This document shows positions 7,456 through 16,280 of a stretch of DNA of 64,000 nt, one piece after another. The stretch spans positions 248,001 to 312,000 of the forward strand of contig NZ_JAEQNB010000001.1 of NCBI RefSeq assembly GCF_016722965.1, written 5' to 3'. Both the position numbers and the translations under genes were made by a program. Within the stretch, counting starts at the first letter, position 1, and each line of letters opens with the position of its first letter. Under the pieces are notes generated by a model, which did no database searches, had not been told where the DNA came from, and saw nothing but the letters and a program-made list of their open reading frames with translations. Source of the stretch: Tumebacillus amylolyticus. GTDB lineage: Bacteria > Bacillota > Bacilli > Tumebacillales > Tumebacillaceae.

Positions 7456-8913
7456 ATGCACACTCTAACTTACAAACAAGCTTGGTTTTCCAACATACGC
7501 GGTGACATTCTCGCGGGGATGACGGTTGCGTTTGCGCTGATTCCCGAGGCAATTGCGTTTGCGATTATTGCCGGTGTGAATCCGATGGTCGGTCTGTTTG
7601 CTTCCTTTACCATTGCCATGGTCGTGGCGTTCGCGGGTGGACGACCGGGTATGATCTCGGCGGCGACGGGCGCGATGGCGTTGGTGATGGTCAACGTGGT
7701 TCGCGATTATGGGATTGAATACATGTTTGCCGCGACGGTTCTCACGGGTATCATTCAATATTTGCTCGGCGTGTTTCGAGTCGGGCGGTTTATTACGTTT
7801 TTGCCGCAGTCGGTGATTCTGGGCTTTGTGAATGCGTTGGCGATCTTGATCTTCATGGCGCAGTTGCCACAGTTCGTCGATGTCGGCTGGGAGATGTACG
7901 CGATGGTTGCGGGGACGCTGGCGATCATCTACTTGTTCCCGCGGGTCACGAAAAAATTTCCGTCGGCGTTGCTGGCCATCATCGTGATGACGATTGTCGC
8001 GGTTTGGACAGGCGCGGACTTGCGGACGGTCGGGGATATGGGCACAATTACGCGAGACTTGCCGAGTTTCCATATCGCCAACATTCCGTTCACGTTCGAA
8101 ACGTTGAAGATCCTCCTGCCGTTCTCGCTCTCCCTTGCGGTGGTCGGGATGTTCGAGTCGTTGCTGACGGCGACAATCCTCGATGAAATGACCCAGACCA
8201 AGAGTGACAAAAACCGCGAAATTCGCGGCCAAGGTCTCGCCAACGTCGTGACCGGATTCTTCGGCGGCATGGCGGGCTGTGCGATGATCGGGCAGTCTGT
8301 GATCCATGTGAAATCGGGTGGGCGCGGAAGACTGGGGACTTTTTGGGCAGGGTTGTTCTTGGTGTTTCTGTTGCTGGTGCTCAGTGACGTGGTGCGGCAG
8401 ATTCCGATGGCGGCGCTGGTCGGCGTGATGTTCATGGTCTCGATTGGGACGTTTGATTGGAAGTCGATCTTGCACATTCGTCGCATGCCGGTGAGTGAAG
8501 CGTTCGTGATGCTCCTGACGATGGGAATTGTCGTGGCGACTCATGACTTGTCCAAAGGCGTGCTGGCCGGGGTTGTCATTTCGGCGCTGCTGTTTGGCTG
8601 GAAGATTTCGAGATTGAAGGTTTCCAGCAGCTTCGAACAGGGTGGGACTCGCAAGGTCTACCATGTGACGGGGCCGTTGTTTTTCGGGACGACGAGCCAG
8701 TTCCTCGACATGTTCGAGGTGGATAACGACCCTTCCCAGATCGTGATCGACTTCAGCGGTTCGCACGTCTGGGACCATTCGGCGGTCACGGCGATCTCCA
8801 AAGTGCTGAACAAGTACCGGGAGTCAGGCAAGGTAGGAACGCTCGTCGGCCTCAACGACGAGAGCCGTTTCCTGATGGAGCGCGTTGGATTGAAGATCAA
8901 CAGTGCGCAGTAG
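7456..8913 (+). CDS. SulP-family anion transporter with STAS domain
   Basis: A 485-residue inner-membrane transporter. The first two thirds hold the SulP transmembrane core (opening ILAGMTVAFALIPEAIAFA, GGRPGMISAATGAM, FVNALAILIFMAQ). A cytoplasmic STAS domain follows (about residues 400-480) with the DHSAV motif whose Ser is phosphorylated in anti-sigma antagonists. Substrates in the family include sulfate, bicarbonate and dicarboxylates, and cannot be assigned here; no sulfur-assimilation genes are adjacent. The ribosome site GGGAGG precedes the ATG. It is a single-gene unit with its own terminator. Confidence 0.9.
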   Translation: MHTLTYKQAWFSNIRGDILAGMTVAFALIPEAIAFAIIAGVNPMVGLFASFTIAMVVAFAGGRPGMISAATGAMALVMVNVVRDYGIEYMFAATVLTGIIQYLLGVFRVGRFITFLPQSVILGFVNALAILIFMAQLPQFVDVGWEMYAMVAGTLAIIYLFPRVTKKFPSALLAIIVMTIVAVWTGADLRTVGDMGTITRDLPSFHIANIPFTFETLKILLPFSLSLAVVGMFESLLTATILDEMTQTKSDKNREIRGQGLANVVTGFFGGMAGCAMIGQSVIHVKSGGRGRLGTFWAGLFLVFLLLVLSDVVRQIPMAALVGVMFMVSIGTFDWKSILHIRRMPVSEAFVMLLTMGIVVATHDLSKGVLAGVVISALLFGWKISRLKVSSSFEQGGTRKVYHVTGPLFFGTTSQFLDMFEVDNDPSQIVIDFSGSHVWDHSAVTAISKVLNKYRESGKVGTLVGLNDESRFLMERVGLKINSAQ

Positions 8914-8931
8914 AAAAGTACACGTAGGATC

Positions 8932-8978
8932 AAAAAGATCGTCGATGAGAAAGCTTCGTTGACGATCTTTTTTTGTTT
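8932..8978 (+). terminator. intrinsic terminator after the SulP gene
   Basis: AAAAAGATCGTC pairs with GACGATCTTTTT and is followed by more T. Confidence 0.88.
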
Positions 8979-9070
8979 TAAAAAATAAATTATTATTCGA
9001 CAGGTTATTCTCTATCTAAATATTTTTTCATATGATAATATCTAAAACATAAAACAAAAGGAGAGTTGTT

Positions 9071-9592
9071 ATGAAAAAATCGAAGTTGTTCGCAATGATG
9101 GCGTTGGGTGCGATTCTGTTCGCGGGTTCCACAGTTGGATTGAGTTCTGCTGCGCATGCAGCGACGTTTGATCCGTTCGCGACCTACAAAATTGTCAATC
9201 AAAACAGCGGGAAAGCACTGGACGTAGAATATAATTCCACCGAAGCAAGCTACAGACTTCATCAGTGGACCTATATGGGATTGGCAAGTCAGCAATGGAA
9301 ACTGAAACCGTCCACTGACGGGTACTACTACATCATCAATGTCAACAGCGGGTTGGCAGCAGATGCTTCTGGATCATCCAACGGCTCCAAGGTTTGGCAA
9401 TGGTACTTCGACAATCGGGAAAGTGAAAAATGGGACATCCAACCCTTCGGAAGCTCCTACAAAATTGCCTCCAAACTCTATGGCAAGGTATTTGATATTG
9501 AATTCAACTCCACGTCCGATGGAGGCAATGTCAACCTCTGGCAATCCCTCTCCGGGGTTAACTCTCAGCTCTGGAGCATCCAAGCACTCTAA
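9071..9592 (+). CDS. secreted ricin-type beta-trefoil lectin
   Basis: A 173-residue protein with a signal peptide (charged MKKSK, hydrophobic core, probable cleavage after AHA near residue 33). The mature part is one beta-trefoil with the three QxW-like repeats QQWKL, EKWDI and QLWSI, each preceded by a GKALDVE, GLAADAS or GKVFDIE type loop. Such domains bind galactose- or xylose-containing glycans; here no catalytic domain is attached, so it is probably a secreted carbohydrate-binding protein. AAAGGAGAG precedes the ATG. Its AT-rich upstream region and a terminator on each side mark it as a single-gene unit. Confidence 0.88.
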   Translation: MKKSKLFAMMALGAILFAGSTVGLSSAAHAATFDPFATYKIVNQNSGKALDVEYNSTEASYRLHQWTYMGLASQQWKLKPSTDGYYYIINVNSGLAADASGSSNGSKVWQWYFDNRESEKWDIQPFGSSYKIASKLYGKVFDIEFNSTSDGGNVNLWQSLSGVNSQLWSIQAL

Positions 9593-9626
9593 GTACGCCT
9601 CAACCTGATAGCAGGTTGTACCATAC

Positions 9627-9668
9627 AAAAAGACAAGCATCTACACAAGTAGGTGCTTGTCTTTTTTG
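9627..9668. terminator. bidirectional intrinsic terminator (lectin / hrpB)
   Basis: AAAAAGACAAGCA pairs with TGCTTGTCTTTTT. It has T runs on both strands and lies between the convergent lectin and hrpB genes. Confidence 0.85.
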
Positions 9669-9678
9669 TACCGCTGCA

Positions 9679-12180
9679 TCAGGTGCGCGGTCGAACTCGG
9701 TTTGTCGGCACGGCGTTCCACGGGTCTTCGGGCCAATAGTGTTTGGGGTAGCGGCCTTTGAGGTCTTTTTTGACTTCGAAGTAGGCGTTCGCCCAGAAGC
9801 TGGCGAGGTCGCGGGTGACTTGCACAGGACGTTGGGCAGGAGAGAGCAGGTGCATCAGGATCGGCACTCGTCCTCGTGCGATGCGCGGGGTTTCGGGGAG
9901 ACCGAAGACTTCCTGCAAACGCACGGCGAGAACGGGAGATTCCGGATCGCTGTAGTCGATCGGAATTCGCGAGCCGCTCGGCACGGTGATGTGTGTGGGG
10001 GCGCTGGCTTCGAGTTCGCGCTGCTGCTCCCATGTTAAAAGGGATTCGAGGAGTTGCGTCAGGTTCAGGCGTGAGACGGCGTTCAGGTTTTTCGCTCCGT
10101 AGAGATGCGGGCCAAGCCAATCGGGCAGCGTTGCGGTGAGCGCTTTCTCCGAGGCATCCGGCCAATTCGCGGGGTCGGCATGGTGGAGGAAGCAGAGACG
10201 CTGTTGAAGTTGGCGAGCGTTTTTGGTCCACGGGAGGGACTTTTCCAGACCAACGCTGGCGATGCCTTGGAGCAGGGCCGGCAAGATTTCCTCCGGGCTT
10301 GGGTTGGTCAGTTGCATGTCGCGCAGGATCAGGGCACCGAATCGTTCACGCGTACGAGCTTTGACGGATTGGGTGGTGGTGTCCCATTCGACGAGGCGTT
10401 CGTCGGTGATCTCGTTTTGGAAATGGAGTTTCAAAATCTCGAGGTCAAGCGGGGCCGCGAGATAGATGCGGCTCTCTGTCCCTTGGTCGTCCAGTTCGGC
10501 TGCGACGAGGTAGGGTTCGGAGGAGAGAGCTTGGACTTGCGGGAGGACGGCACCGCGCCCGTTTTGCAGGAGAAAACGCCCATTCGTGCGGCGTTGTGCG
10601 ATTCGGTCCGGGTAGGCGAAGGCGAGAAGCAGACCGGCGGCGTCTGAATCAAAGGTGTTCGATTTCAAACCGAGAGTCCGCTTCCACTGCCCCGCTTCTG
10701 TGAGAATGCGCCGTGCGGCGGAGGTGTCGACGGCGGTGCCGGGCATCGTCGTTTTTTCCTGAACGGCGCGGAGGACGTCGAGACGCAGGCGAAGGTCTGC
10801 ATCGGCAAGACGGTCTCCGCGCAAGATGTCTCGTTCATTGAGCAGGGCCGCGAGTTCACAGGCCATCGCGCCGTACCCGAGGGGGTCGGCTTGCAGAATC
10901 ATGTGCGCAAGTCGCGGGTGCATGCCGAGTTCTGCCAGACGCCGTCCGTGGGCGGTGATTTTCCCATCGGGGTCGAGTGCGCCGAGCTGTTGCAAAAGCG
11001 TCAGTGCCTGTGCGTAGGCAGCAGCGGGCGGCGGGTCGAGCCAGAGCAATTCGGAAGGGTCGGCAACGCCCCACGTTGCCAGTTCGAGAGCGAGCGGGGC
11101 GAGGTCGGCTTCGAGAATTTCCGGTGTGCTGCGCGGTTTCAATTGCTGGTCTTCTGCCTCGGACCACAATCTGTAGCACACTCCCGGCCCGAGACGACCT
11201 GCACGTCCACGGCGTTGGTCGGCGGAGGGACGTGAAACCGTGGTGGTTTCCAATCGCGTCATCCCCGTGCGCGGAGAAAAACGCGGGACCCGCATCTGCC
11301 CGCTGTCGATGACGACCCGCACGCCTTCTACGGTAAGCGAAGTCTCTGCGATTGATGTTGCCAGCACGATTTTTCGCTCATGAGGTTGGCAAGGGGTTAA
11401 CGCTAGGTCTTGCTCTTCGCGAGATAGACTTCCGTGGAGCGGGGAGATACGGACTTTTGCTTTCCCAAGACCCTGCTCCGCGAGCAAAGCTTCCGTTCTC
11501 CGAATCTCTCCCGTACCGGGGAGAAAGACGAGGATGTCGCCGGTCTCTTTTTCCAACGCCTCTATAATTGTGCGCACAACGGCAGGTTCGACTCTCCCCT
11601 CTGCTCTACGGCTTGCAAACCGAGTTTCAACGGGAAACGCGCGACCCTCACTTTTCAATATCGGCGCGTCGCCGAGCAGTTCCGCAACAGGTTCCGCTTC
11701 AAGCGTTGCCGACATCACCAGCACGCGCAAGTCCTCGCGCAGCATCTCCTGCGATTGCAGACACAACGCCAGCCCCAAGTCGGCGTGCAAACTCCGCTCA
11801 TGAAACTCGTCAAAAATCACGATCCCGTAGCCTTCCAACGCCTGATCCCCTTGCAACATGCGGGTCAGGACGCCCTCGGTCACGACTTCAATTCGCGTCT
11901 TGGGACCGACTTTGGTGTCCATTCGCACGCGATACCCGACGGTCTCGCCCACAGCCTCGCCCAAAACCGAAGCCATAAAAGACGCCGCCGCCCTTGCCGC
12001 AAGCCGTCTGGGCTCCAGCATCAAGATCTTCTGCCCGTTCAACCAAGGCTCGTCCACCAAAGCGAGCGGAATCCGCGTCGTCTTGCCCGCCCCCGGAGGA
12101 GCCACCAAAACCGCACTCACCCGCCCGCGCAACGTCTCTTTCAACTCAGGCAACACCACATCAATCGGCAACCCCGCCAT
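9679..12180 (-). CDS. hrpB: ATP-dependent RNA helicase HrpB
   Basis: An 833-residue DEAH-box helicase of normal HrpB length. The Walker A motif APPGAGKTT lies at residues 27-35, followed by FDEFHERSLHAD (the DEAH-equivalent box), MSATLEAE (motif III), ATSIAETS (motif V) and DQRRGRAGR (motif VI), then the HrpB-specific C-terminal region. The cellular role of HrpB in Bacilli is not settled. The start at 12180 has GGAGG 7 nt upstream; the frame is open further back to 12219, but that stretch overlaps a terminator-like hairpin. It appears to be a single-gene unit. Confidence 0.92.
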   Translation of the reverse strand: MAGLPIDVVLPELKETLRGRVSAVLVAPPGAGKTTRIPLALVDEPWLNGQKILMLEPRRLAARAAASFMASVLGEAVGETVGYRVRMDTKVGPKTRIEVVTEGVLTRMLQGDQALEGYGIVIFDEFHERSLHADLGLALCLQSQEMLREDLRVLVMSATLEAEPVAELLGDAPILKSEGRAFPVETRFASRRAEGRVEPAVVRTIIEALEKETGDILVFLPGTGEIRRTEALLAEQGLGKAKVRISPLHGSLSREEQDLALTPCQPHERKIVLATSIAETSLTVEGVRVVIDSGQMRVPRFSPRTGMTRLETTTVSRPSADQRRGRAGRLGPGVCYRLWSEAEDQQLKPRSTPEILEADLAPLALELATWGVADPSELLWLDPPPAAAYAQALTLLQQLGALDPDGKITAHGRRLAELGMHPRLAHMILQADPLGYGAMACELAALLNERDILRGDRLADADLRLRLDVLRAVQEKTTMPGTAVDTSAARRILTEAGQWKRTLGLKSNTFDSDAAGLLLAFAYPDRIAQRRTNGRFLLQNGRGAVLPQVQALSSEPYLVAAELDDQGTESRIYLAAPLDLEILKLHFQNEITDERLVEWDTTTQSVKARTRERFGALILRDMQLTNPSPEEILPALLQGIASVGLEKSLPWTKNARQLQQRLCFLHHADPANWPDASEKALTATLPDWLGPHLYGAKNLNAVSRLNLTQLLESLLTWEQQRELEASAPTHITVPSGSRIPIDYSDPESPVLAVRLQEVFGLPETPRIARGRVPILMHLLSPAQRPVQVTRDLASFWANAYFEVKKDLKGRYPKHYWPEDPWNAVPTNRVRPRT

Positions 12181-12199
12181 CTCAAAACCTCCATCCGAC

Positions 12200-12235
12200 A
12201 AAAAAGACCAGACCGCCACGACGATCTAGTCTCAT
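12200..12235 (-). other. orphan terminator-like hairpin just upstream of hrpB
   Basis: On the minus strand the segment reads as an imperfect hairpin with AGACTAGA on one side and TCTGGTCT on the other, followed by TTTTTT. It shares an 18-nt block (ending AGACCAGACCGCC on the plus strand) with the terminator after the GGT gene at 14612-14650. No minus-strand gene that it could end is visible except the antisense RNA locus. Confidence 0.4.
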
Positions 12236-12265
12236 TTACAATCTATATTTGTAGTCAAAAGGAAA

Positions 12266-12304
12266 AGAACAAGTGTTCCACACTCGTTTCTCCTATGGTA
12301 GAAT
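12266..12304 (+). promoter_or_regulatory. LexA (SOS) box and extended -10 promoter of the toxin gene
   Basis: AGAACAAGTGTTCC at 12266-12279 matches the B. subtilis LexA consensus CGAACRNRYGTTYC at 13 of 14 positions, with both GAAC/GTTC half-sites intact. A TGGTAGAAT extended -10 follows at 12296-12304, so LexA bound here would cover the -35 region. The only gene downstream on this strand is the small toxin. Confidence 0.7.
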
Positions 12305-12371
12305 ACGAGAGACACAACTGAATAGGCTCCTCAAGGGTGATCGGCTCATCCCCACGAAAGGGGGTGAGAGT

Positions 12372-12494
12372 ATGTCCAACCACGATGAATTGTCGCTCAT
12401 GCTTCAGTTTGGATTGCTGTTAATCGCATTCCTCAGTCTGATCGTGACGATTATGAAGCACTGGATTGACATGCAAAACGAGAAAAAGAAATAG
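12372..12494 (+). CDS. putative holin-like type I toxin
   Basis: A 40-residue peptide with one hydrophobic segment (LMLQFGLLLIAFLSLIVTIM) followed by a charged tail ending in EKKK, the layout of the Firmicute 'putative holin-like toxin' family related in style to TxpA. Such peptides insert into the membrane and depolarise the cell. The ATG at 12372 follows AAAGGGGGTGAGAG; a longer frame back to 12273 has no ribosome site. The mRNA is overlapped at its 3' end by an antisense RNA with its own promoter, the type I antitoxin pattern. A LexA box upstream suggests induction by DNA damage. Confidence 0.8.
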   Translation: MSNHDELSLMLQFGLLLIAFLSLIVTIMKHWIDMQNEKKK

Positions 12495-12621
12495 ATCGCC
12501 CTTGAGTTCTCACAGCTCAGCGATCTATTTCTCATCTAGAAAATGAGCCGACACCCCTGAGGGGGTATCCGTTGTGCAAAACGACCGTAGGTGTTAGCGC
12601 ACCTATGGTCATTTTTTCTTA
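12481..12621 (-). ncRNA. antisense RNA antitoxin of the holin-like toxin
   Basis: A minus-strand promoter at 12627-12656 points at this interval and a terminator-type hairpin ends it: AGAAATAGATCGC (12487-12499) is perfectly complementary to GCGATCTATTTCT (12520-12532), and on the minus strand it is followed by a T-rich tail. The roughly 140-nt RNA would be complementary to the 3' end of the toxin ORF and its whole 3' untranslated region, as RatA is to txpA. Ends are predicted, not measured. Confidence 0.7.
12583..12619 (+). terminator. intrinsic terminator of the toxin mRNA
   Basis: GACCGTAGGTG pairs with CACCTATGGTC (one G-U pair) and is followed by six T. Confidence 0.82.
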
Positions 12622-12626
12622 TCTCC

Positions 12627-12656
12627 ATTCTAACACAGCTTATGCGGGGTTCTCAA
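12627..12656 (-). promoter_or_regulatory. promoter of the antisense antitoxin RNA
   Basis: On the minus strand TTGAGA (12651-12656) and TAGAAT (12627-12632) are separated by 18 nt. It is a stronger SigA match than the toxin promoter, as expected for an antitoxin made in excess. Confidence 0.7.
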
Positions 12657-12670
12657 CTTAAACGGCTCCA

Positions 12671-14548
12671 TTACGCCTTCTCTCGAAGCTGCTCAGACGA
12701 TTCCAACTGTTGTTTCACCACGACTTCATCTAAGTAGCGCGTGAAGACAGATTGGCCGCTGTAGGTCAGAGTCAACCAATGCAAGGAACGCGTCATCCCG
12801 ATATACAACAACGCAACATCGCGTTCTTCGTTCTCTTCCCGTTTAAACGGCATGTTTTCCAAATTGACGATGAAAACAGCACGGAAGTCCAACCCCTTCA
12901 CACTGTCGAACGTCGAAATCTTCACCGTCTCTTGAGCTCGATCAAACCTGCGTTTGGACTCCGCACTCTCTGTTACCCAATAAAACGGAATTCCCTCACG
13001 ATACAATTGCCCTCGAATAGTATCAATGTACGGCTCCCTATATGAGTTCTTCACCCGATACAGAATCACCATCTCCGACAGCGGAACTCCAAACTGATGA
13101 TACAGCTCTGCGATCTTGGAGACGACAAACTCCATCTCCTGCCGTAAACTGGTACAGCGCTGAATCGTCGGCTTCGGTCCTCGACGCTTGGTGCTTTGCG
13201 GAGGTAAAATTTCCACTCCTTCTGTACTTCCTTGCTTAACCTTGTCCTGCAAAACCGAATGCTTCTGATAAAAGTCCCACGCAAATTGCACGATCTGTGC
13301 CGTGTTGCGGTAGTTGATCGTCAGCACCTTCGAACGTCCTCGGAAATCGAGTCCTATATTCTGATTGAGGCTTGTCTTGCGTTTAAAAATGTTTTGCGCT
13401 CGATCCTCCACCAGCAAAAGCGACTGTGTCTCTTCATTCAAAACGCTGCCCACCAACTTCAACCACTCAGGCGCAAAATCTTGTCCCTCGTCGATGAGGA
13501 TTGCATCGTACGTAGGTAAAATTGCTTCTCGCTTCTCAATCTTTTCAAGCAATAAGGGGATTTGTTCGTCATGGTACAGTCGGAATACATCTCGAATCCA
13601 TGCATGGAAATTATGAACTTCAATATTTGAGGAAACCGAATCATTCATCATCTCTTGTATCATTCCCTCTAAGCGACGAGCCAGAGGGACACCATAACAG
13701 AGGACGAGAATTTTCCACTCGGGATGCATCTTCGCCAACATCCGAGCTCTGCTTGCCAAGATCAACGTCTTACCGCTACCCGCCACGCCCCGAATCAAGC
13801 GATGCTTGTCTCCTAACTGCTTAGCCAAATTCTCTTGGTGAAGATCCATCGTCTTGATATTATGCAAGGACAGAAGCCATTGGTCTTGATACCGAACGGG
13901 CTCTCCGTGCTCAGCACTAATTCTCACTTCCGGGAACAGATGATAGCGGATCGCTTGAATCTCTGCCTCACTTAATCGCTCCGATCGACGGTAAAAAACG
14001 GGCATCATCCCCTGCAACTTCTCCACCAGATGTTCTTGGGAATAGTCCTCGTCATCCAAATCAATCTCGTCGCGGCACAGCACAAGATGCGGATCAATCA
14101 AACTGTACAGATCATGACGAATAAAGTCCTCCTGCTTCAAACGGGTGAAAACTGTCCCAAAGCCAAAGGGGAATTTCAAATGTCCATGATATTTTCCTTC
14201 GAGTTGCACCAAGTCTTTGTCTTTTTTGAGTTGATCGGCGAGATGGAATGCATACTGCCGTGCTTGTAACAATGGGCTTTTTACCTTCTGCACATCTCCT
14301 CCGGAGGTATGGAGTGTCCATTCCTCACGGTTGAGTTGGTAGAGCGTATTTTTTGTGTAGTCCTTGACTTCTAATACAAGAATTCCTAAATCAGGGCCAA
14401 TGATGACAAAGTCAGGGCGCTTTCCACTAATCTCCGGTTCAAAATAGACCAGGTAGTCTTCCGGCAGGTCCTGTTTCAAAGTCTGAAACAGAGTCCGTTC
14501 GCCAGCCGTTGCTGAACTGCGAATCGTTTCCGGGATCATAAATGCCAA
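12671..14548 (-). CDS. NERD-domain nuclease fused to superfamily 1 helicase
   Basis: A 625-residue two-part protein. Residues 15-110 form a NERD domain with PD-(D/E)XK residues Asp46 (RPDF) and Glu60/Lys62 (LEVKD). A UvrD-like helicase follows: Walker A GVAGSGKT, Walker B ILIDEGQDF, and C-terminal motifs INYRNT and FDSVKGLDFRAVF. It probably binds and processes DNA with ATP hydrolysis, in repair or defence; it is not close enough to a known system to name. The start is TTG at 14548 with GAGGAG 9 nt upstream, or ATG at 14539. It is a single-gene unit next to the toxin locus. Confidence 0.85.
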   Translation of the reverse strand: MAFMIPETIRSSATAGERTLFQTLKQDLPEDYLVYFEPEISGKRPDFVIIGPDLGILVLEVKDYTKNTLYQLNREEWTLHTSGGDVQKVKSPLLQARQYAFHLADQLKKDKDLVQLEGKYHGHLKFPFGFGTVFTRLKQEDFIRHDLYSLIDPHLVLCRDEIDLDDEDYSQEHLVEKLQGMMPVFYRRSERLSEAEIQAIRYHLFPEVRISAEHGEPVRYQDQWLLSLHNIKTMDLHQENLAKQLGDKHRLIRGVAGSGKTLILASRARMLAKMHPEWKILVLCYGVPLARRLEGMIQEMMNDSVSSNIEVHNFHAWIRDVFRLYHDEQIPLLLEKIEKREAILPTYDAILIDEGQDFAPEWLKLVGSVLNEETQSLLLVEDRAQNIFKRKTSLNQNIGLDFRGRSKVLTINYRNTAQIVQFAWDFYQKHSVLQDKVKQGSTEGVEILPPQSTKRRGPKPTIQRCTSLRQEMEFVVSKIAELYHQFGVPLSEMVILYRVKNSYREPYIDTIRGQLYREGIPFYWVTESAESKRRFDRAQETVKISTFDSVKGLDFRAVFIVNLENMPFKREENEERDVALLYIGMTRSLHWLTLTYSGQSVFTRYLDEVVVKQQLESSEQLREKA

Positions 14549-14611
14549 TGTACATTACTCCTCAATAGACGTTTGATAGTATTTACTTTATTCGAAATTC
14601 ACGCGATTGGC

Positions 14612-14650
14612 AAAAAAAGACCAGACCGCCTACGCGATCCAGTCTTTTTC
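14612..14650 (-). terminator. intrinsic terminator of the dpp-ggt operon
   Basis: On the minus strand GACTGGATCG and the matching GCGGTCTGGTC form an imperfect stem followed by seven T, directly after the GGT stop codon. Confidence 0.7.
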
Positions 14651-14651
14651 C

Positions 14652-16262
14652 TTAATACCCCGCCACATGCCCATCCGTACGCATCTCGGTGCCACCTGCG
14701 AGCACGCCGCTGTCCTGATCTCTCCAGATAATCTGCCCGCGTCCGAAACTGCCGCGGCCGATGGCGACTTTGACGTTGTGGCCTTTGCGATGCAGAGCGT
14801 CGACGATGTGCTCGGGCACGGAGGCTTCGAGTTCGACATTCAACCCGTCCGTCCATTGCCAACGCGGGGCGTCGAGCGCTGCTTGCGGGTTCAGCGCGAA
14901 ATCGACCGTGTTCATCACAACTTGCACGTGCCCCTGCGGTTGCATGAAACCACCCATCACTCCAAACGGTCCCACGGCCTGCCCGTCCTTCGACATAAAG
15001 CCAGGGATAATCGTATGATACGGACGCTTCCCCGCCTCCAAACGATTGTCATGCGTCGGATCGAGCGTGAAGTTGTTCCCGCGATTGTGCAACCCAATCC
15101 CCGTCCCCGGCACGACCAAGCCGGAACCGAAGCCCATGTAGTTGCTCTGGATAAACGAAACCATATTGCCCTCACCATCCGCCGTACACAAATACACGGT
15201 GCCCCCACTTCGCGGATCTCCCGCTTCCGGACGGCGTGCCGTGTCGCCGATCAACTTCCGACGCTCCTCTGCATACGACTCCGACAGCAACTGCTCCACC
15301 GTCACCGACATGTGATTGGAATCTGTGATGTACTTCTGCCCATCTGCAAACGCCAACTTCGTCGCTTCAATCGCCGTATGATACGCCTGCACCGTCTCGC
15401 GCTCCGTAAAATCAAAGCCCTTCAACAAATTCAACGCCATCAACGCGACAATCCCATGCCCGTTCGGCGGAATCTCCCAGACATCATACCCGCGATAATT
15501 GACTTTGATCGGCTGCACCCACTCCGGTCGGAAGCTCGCCAAGTCCTCGCCGCGCAAATACCCGCCGTGCTTTTTGGAAAAAGCGTCGATCTTCTCCGCG
15601 AGATCGCCTTTGTAAAAAGAAGCCGCCCCCGACTCCGCAATTTCTTGCAACGTCTTCGCATGGTTCGGTGACCTCCACATCTCGCCCACACGCGGAGCAC
15701 GACCCTCCGGCGCAAACGTCTCAAACCAATGCTTGAACTCCTCACCCTTCAAGGTCTCGCTGAAAATCTTCACCGCACGCTCCCAGTAATACGCAAGCGT
15801 CGGCGACAACGGGAACCCGCGCTCCGCATACTCAATCGCCGGAGCCAGAACTTCTGTCAATGGCAACTTCCCAAACTTCGCCGACAACTCTCCCCACGCA
15901 GACGGAGCGCCGGGCACCGTCACCGGAACAAACCCGTACTTCGGCATCTCTGTGTGTCCCAGACTCCTCAACTCTTCCAGTGAGATCGCCGCAGGAGCAG
16001 GGCCGCTCGCATTCAAACCATGCAGTTCGCCTTTCGTCCAGATCAACGCAAACGAATCGCCGCCGATTCCGTTCGAAGTCGGCTCCACCACCGTCAGACA
16101 AGCGGCCGTCGCAATCGCCGCATCAATCGCATTGCCTCCCTTGCGCAAAATTTCCAAACCCGCTTGCGCGGCCAGGGGTTGCGACGTCGCGACCATGCCA
16201 TTGCGGGCGTACGTAGTCATCCGGCGCGAAGCATAGGGATGATGCATTGCATCGAGATTCAT
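14652..16262 (-). CDS. gamma-glutamyltransferase family protein (YwrD-like)
   Basis: A 536-residue Ntn-hydrolase of the gamma-glutamyltransferase family. The probable self-cleavage site and nucleophile is Thr355 in SGGTVYL; other family motifs are GGNAIDAAIA, GIGGDSFAL and the GNNFTLDP region. There is no signal peptide, so like B. subtilis YwrD it should act in the cytoplasm, on glutathione or other gamma-glutamyl compounds. It lies 18 nt after the oligopeptide ATPase gene and ends the operon, which suggests that the transporter brings in its substrate. GGAGGAG precedes the ATG. Confidence 0.9.
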   Translation of the reverse strand: MNLDAMHHPYASRRMTTYARNGMVATSQPLAAQAGLEILRKGGNAIDAAIATAACLTVVEPTSNGIGGDSFALIWTKGELHGLNASGPAPAAISLEELRSLGHTEMPKYGFVPVTVPGAPSAWGELSAKFGKLPLTEVLAPAIEYAERGFPLSPTLAYYWERAVKIFSETLKGEEFKHWFETFAPEGRAPRVGEMWRSPNHAKTLQEIAESGAASFYKGDLAEKIDAFSKKHGGYLRGEDLASFRPEWVQPIKVNYRGYDVWEIPPNGHGIVALMALNLLKGFDFTERETVQAYHTAIEATKLAFADGQKYITDSNHMSVTVEQLLSESYAEERRKLIGDTARRPEAGDPRSGGTVYLCTADGEGNMVSFIQSNYMGFGSGLVVPGTGIGLHNRGNNFTLDPTHDNRLEAGKRPYHTIIPGFMSKDGQAVGPFGVMGGFMQPQGHVQVVMNTVDFALNPQAALDAPRWQWTDGLNVELEASVPEHIVDALHRKGHNVKVAIGRGSFGRGQIIWRDQDSGVLAGGTEMRTDGHVAGY

Positions 16263-16280
16263 CAGAACTCCTCCTTTTTT

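Noticed and set aside
9071-9592. Ricin-like toxin
   Set aside because: The protein is only the sugar-binding beta-trefoil; no ribosome-inactivating or other catalytic domain is present.
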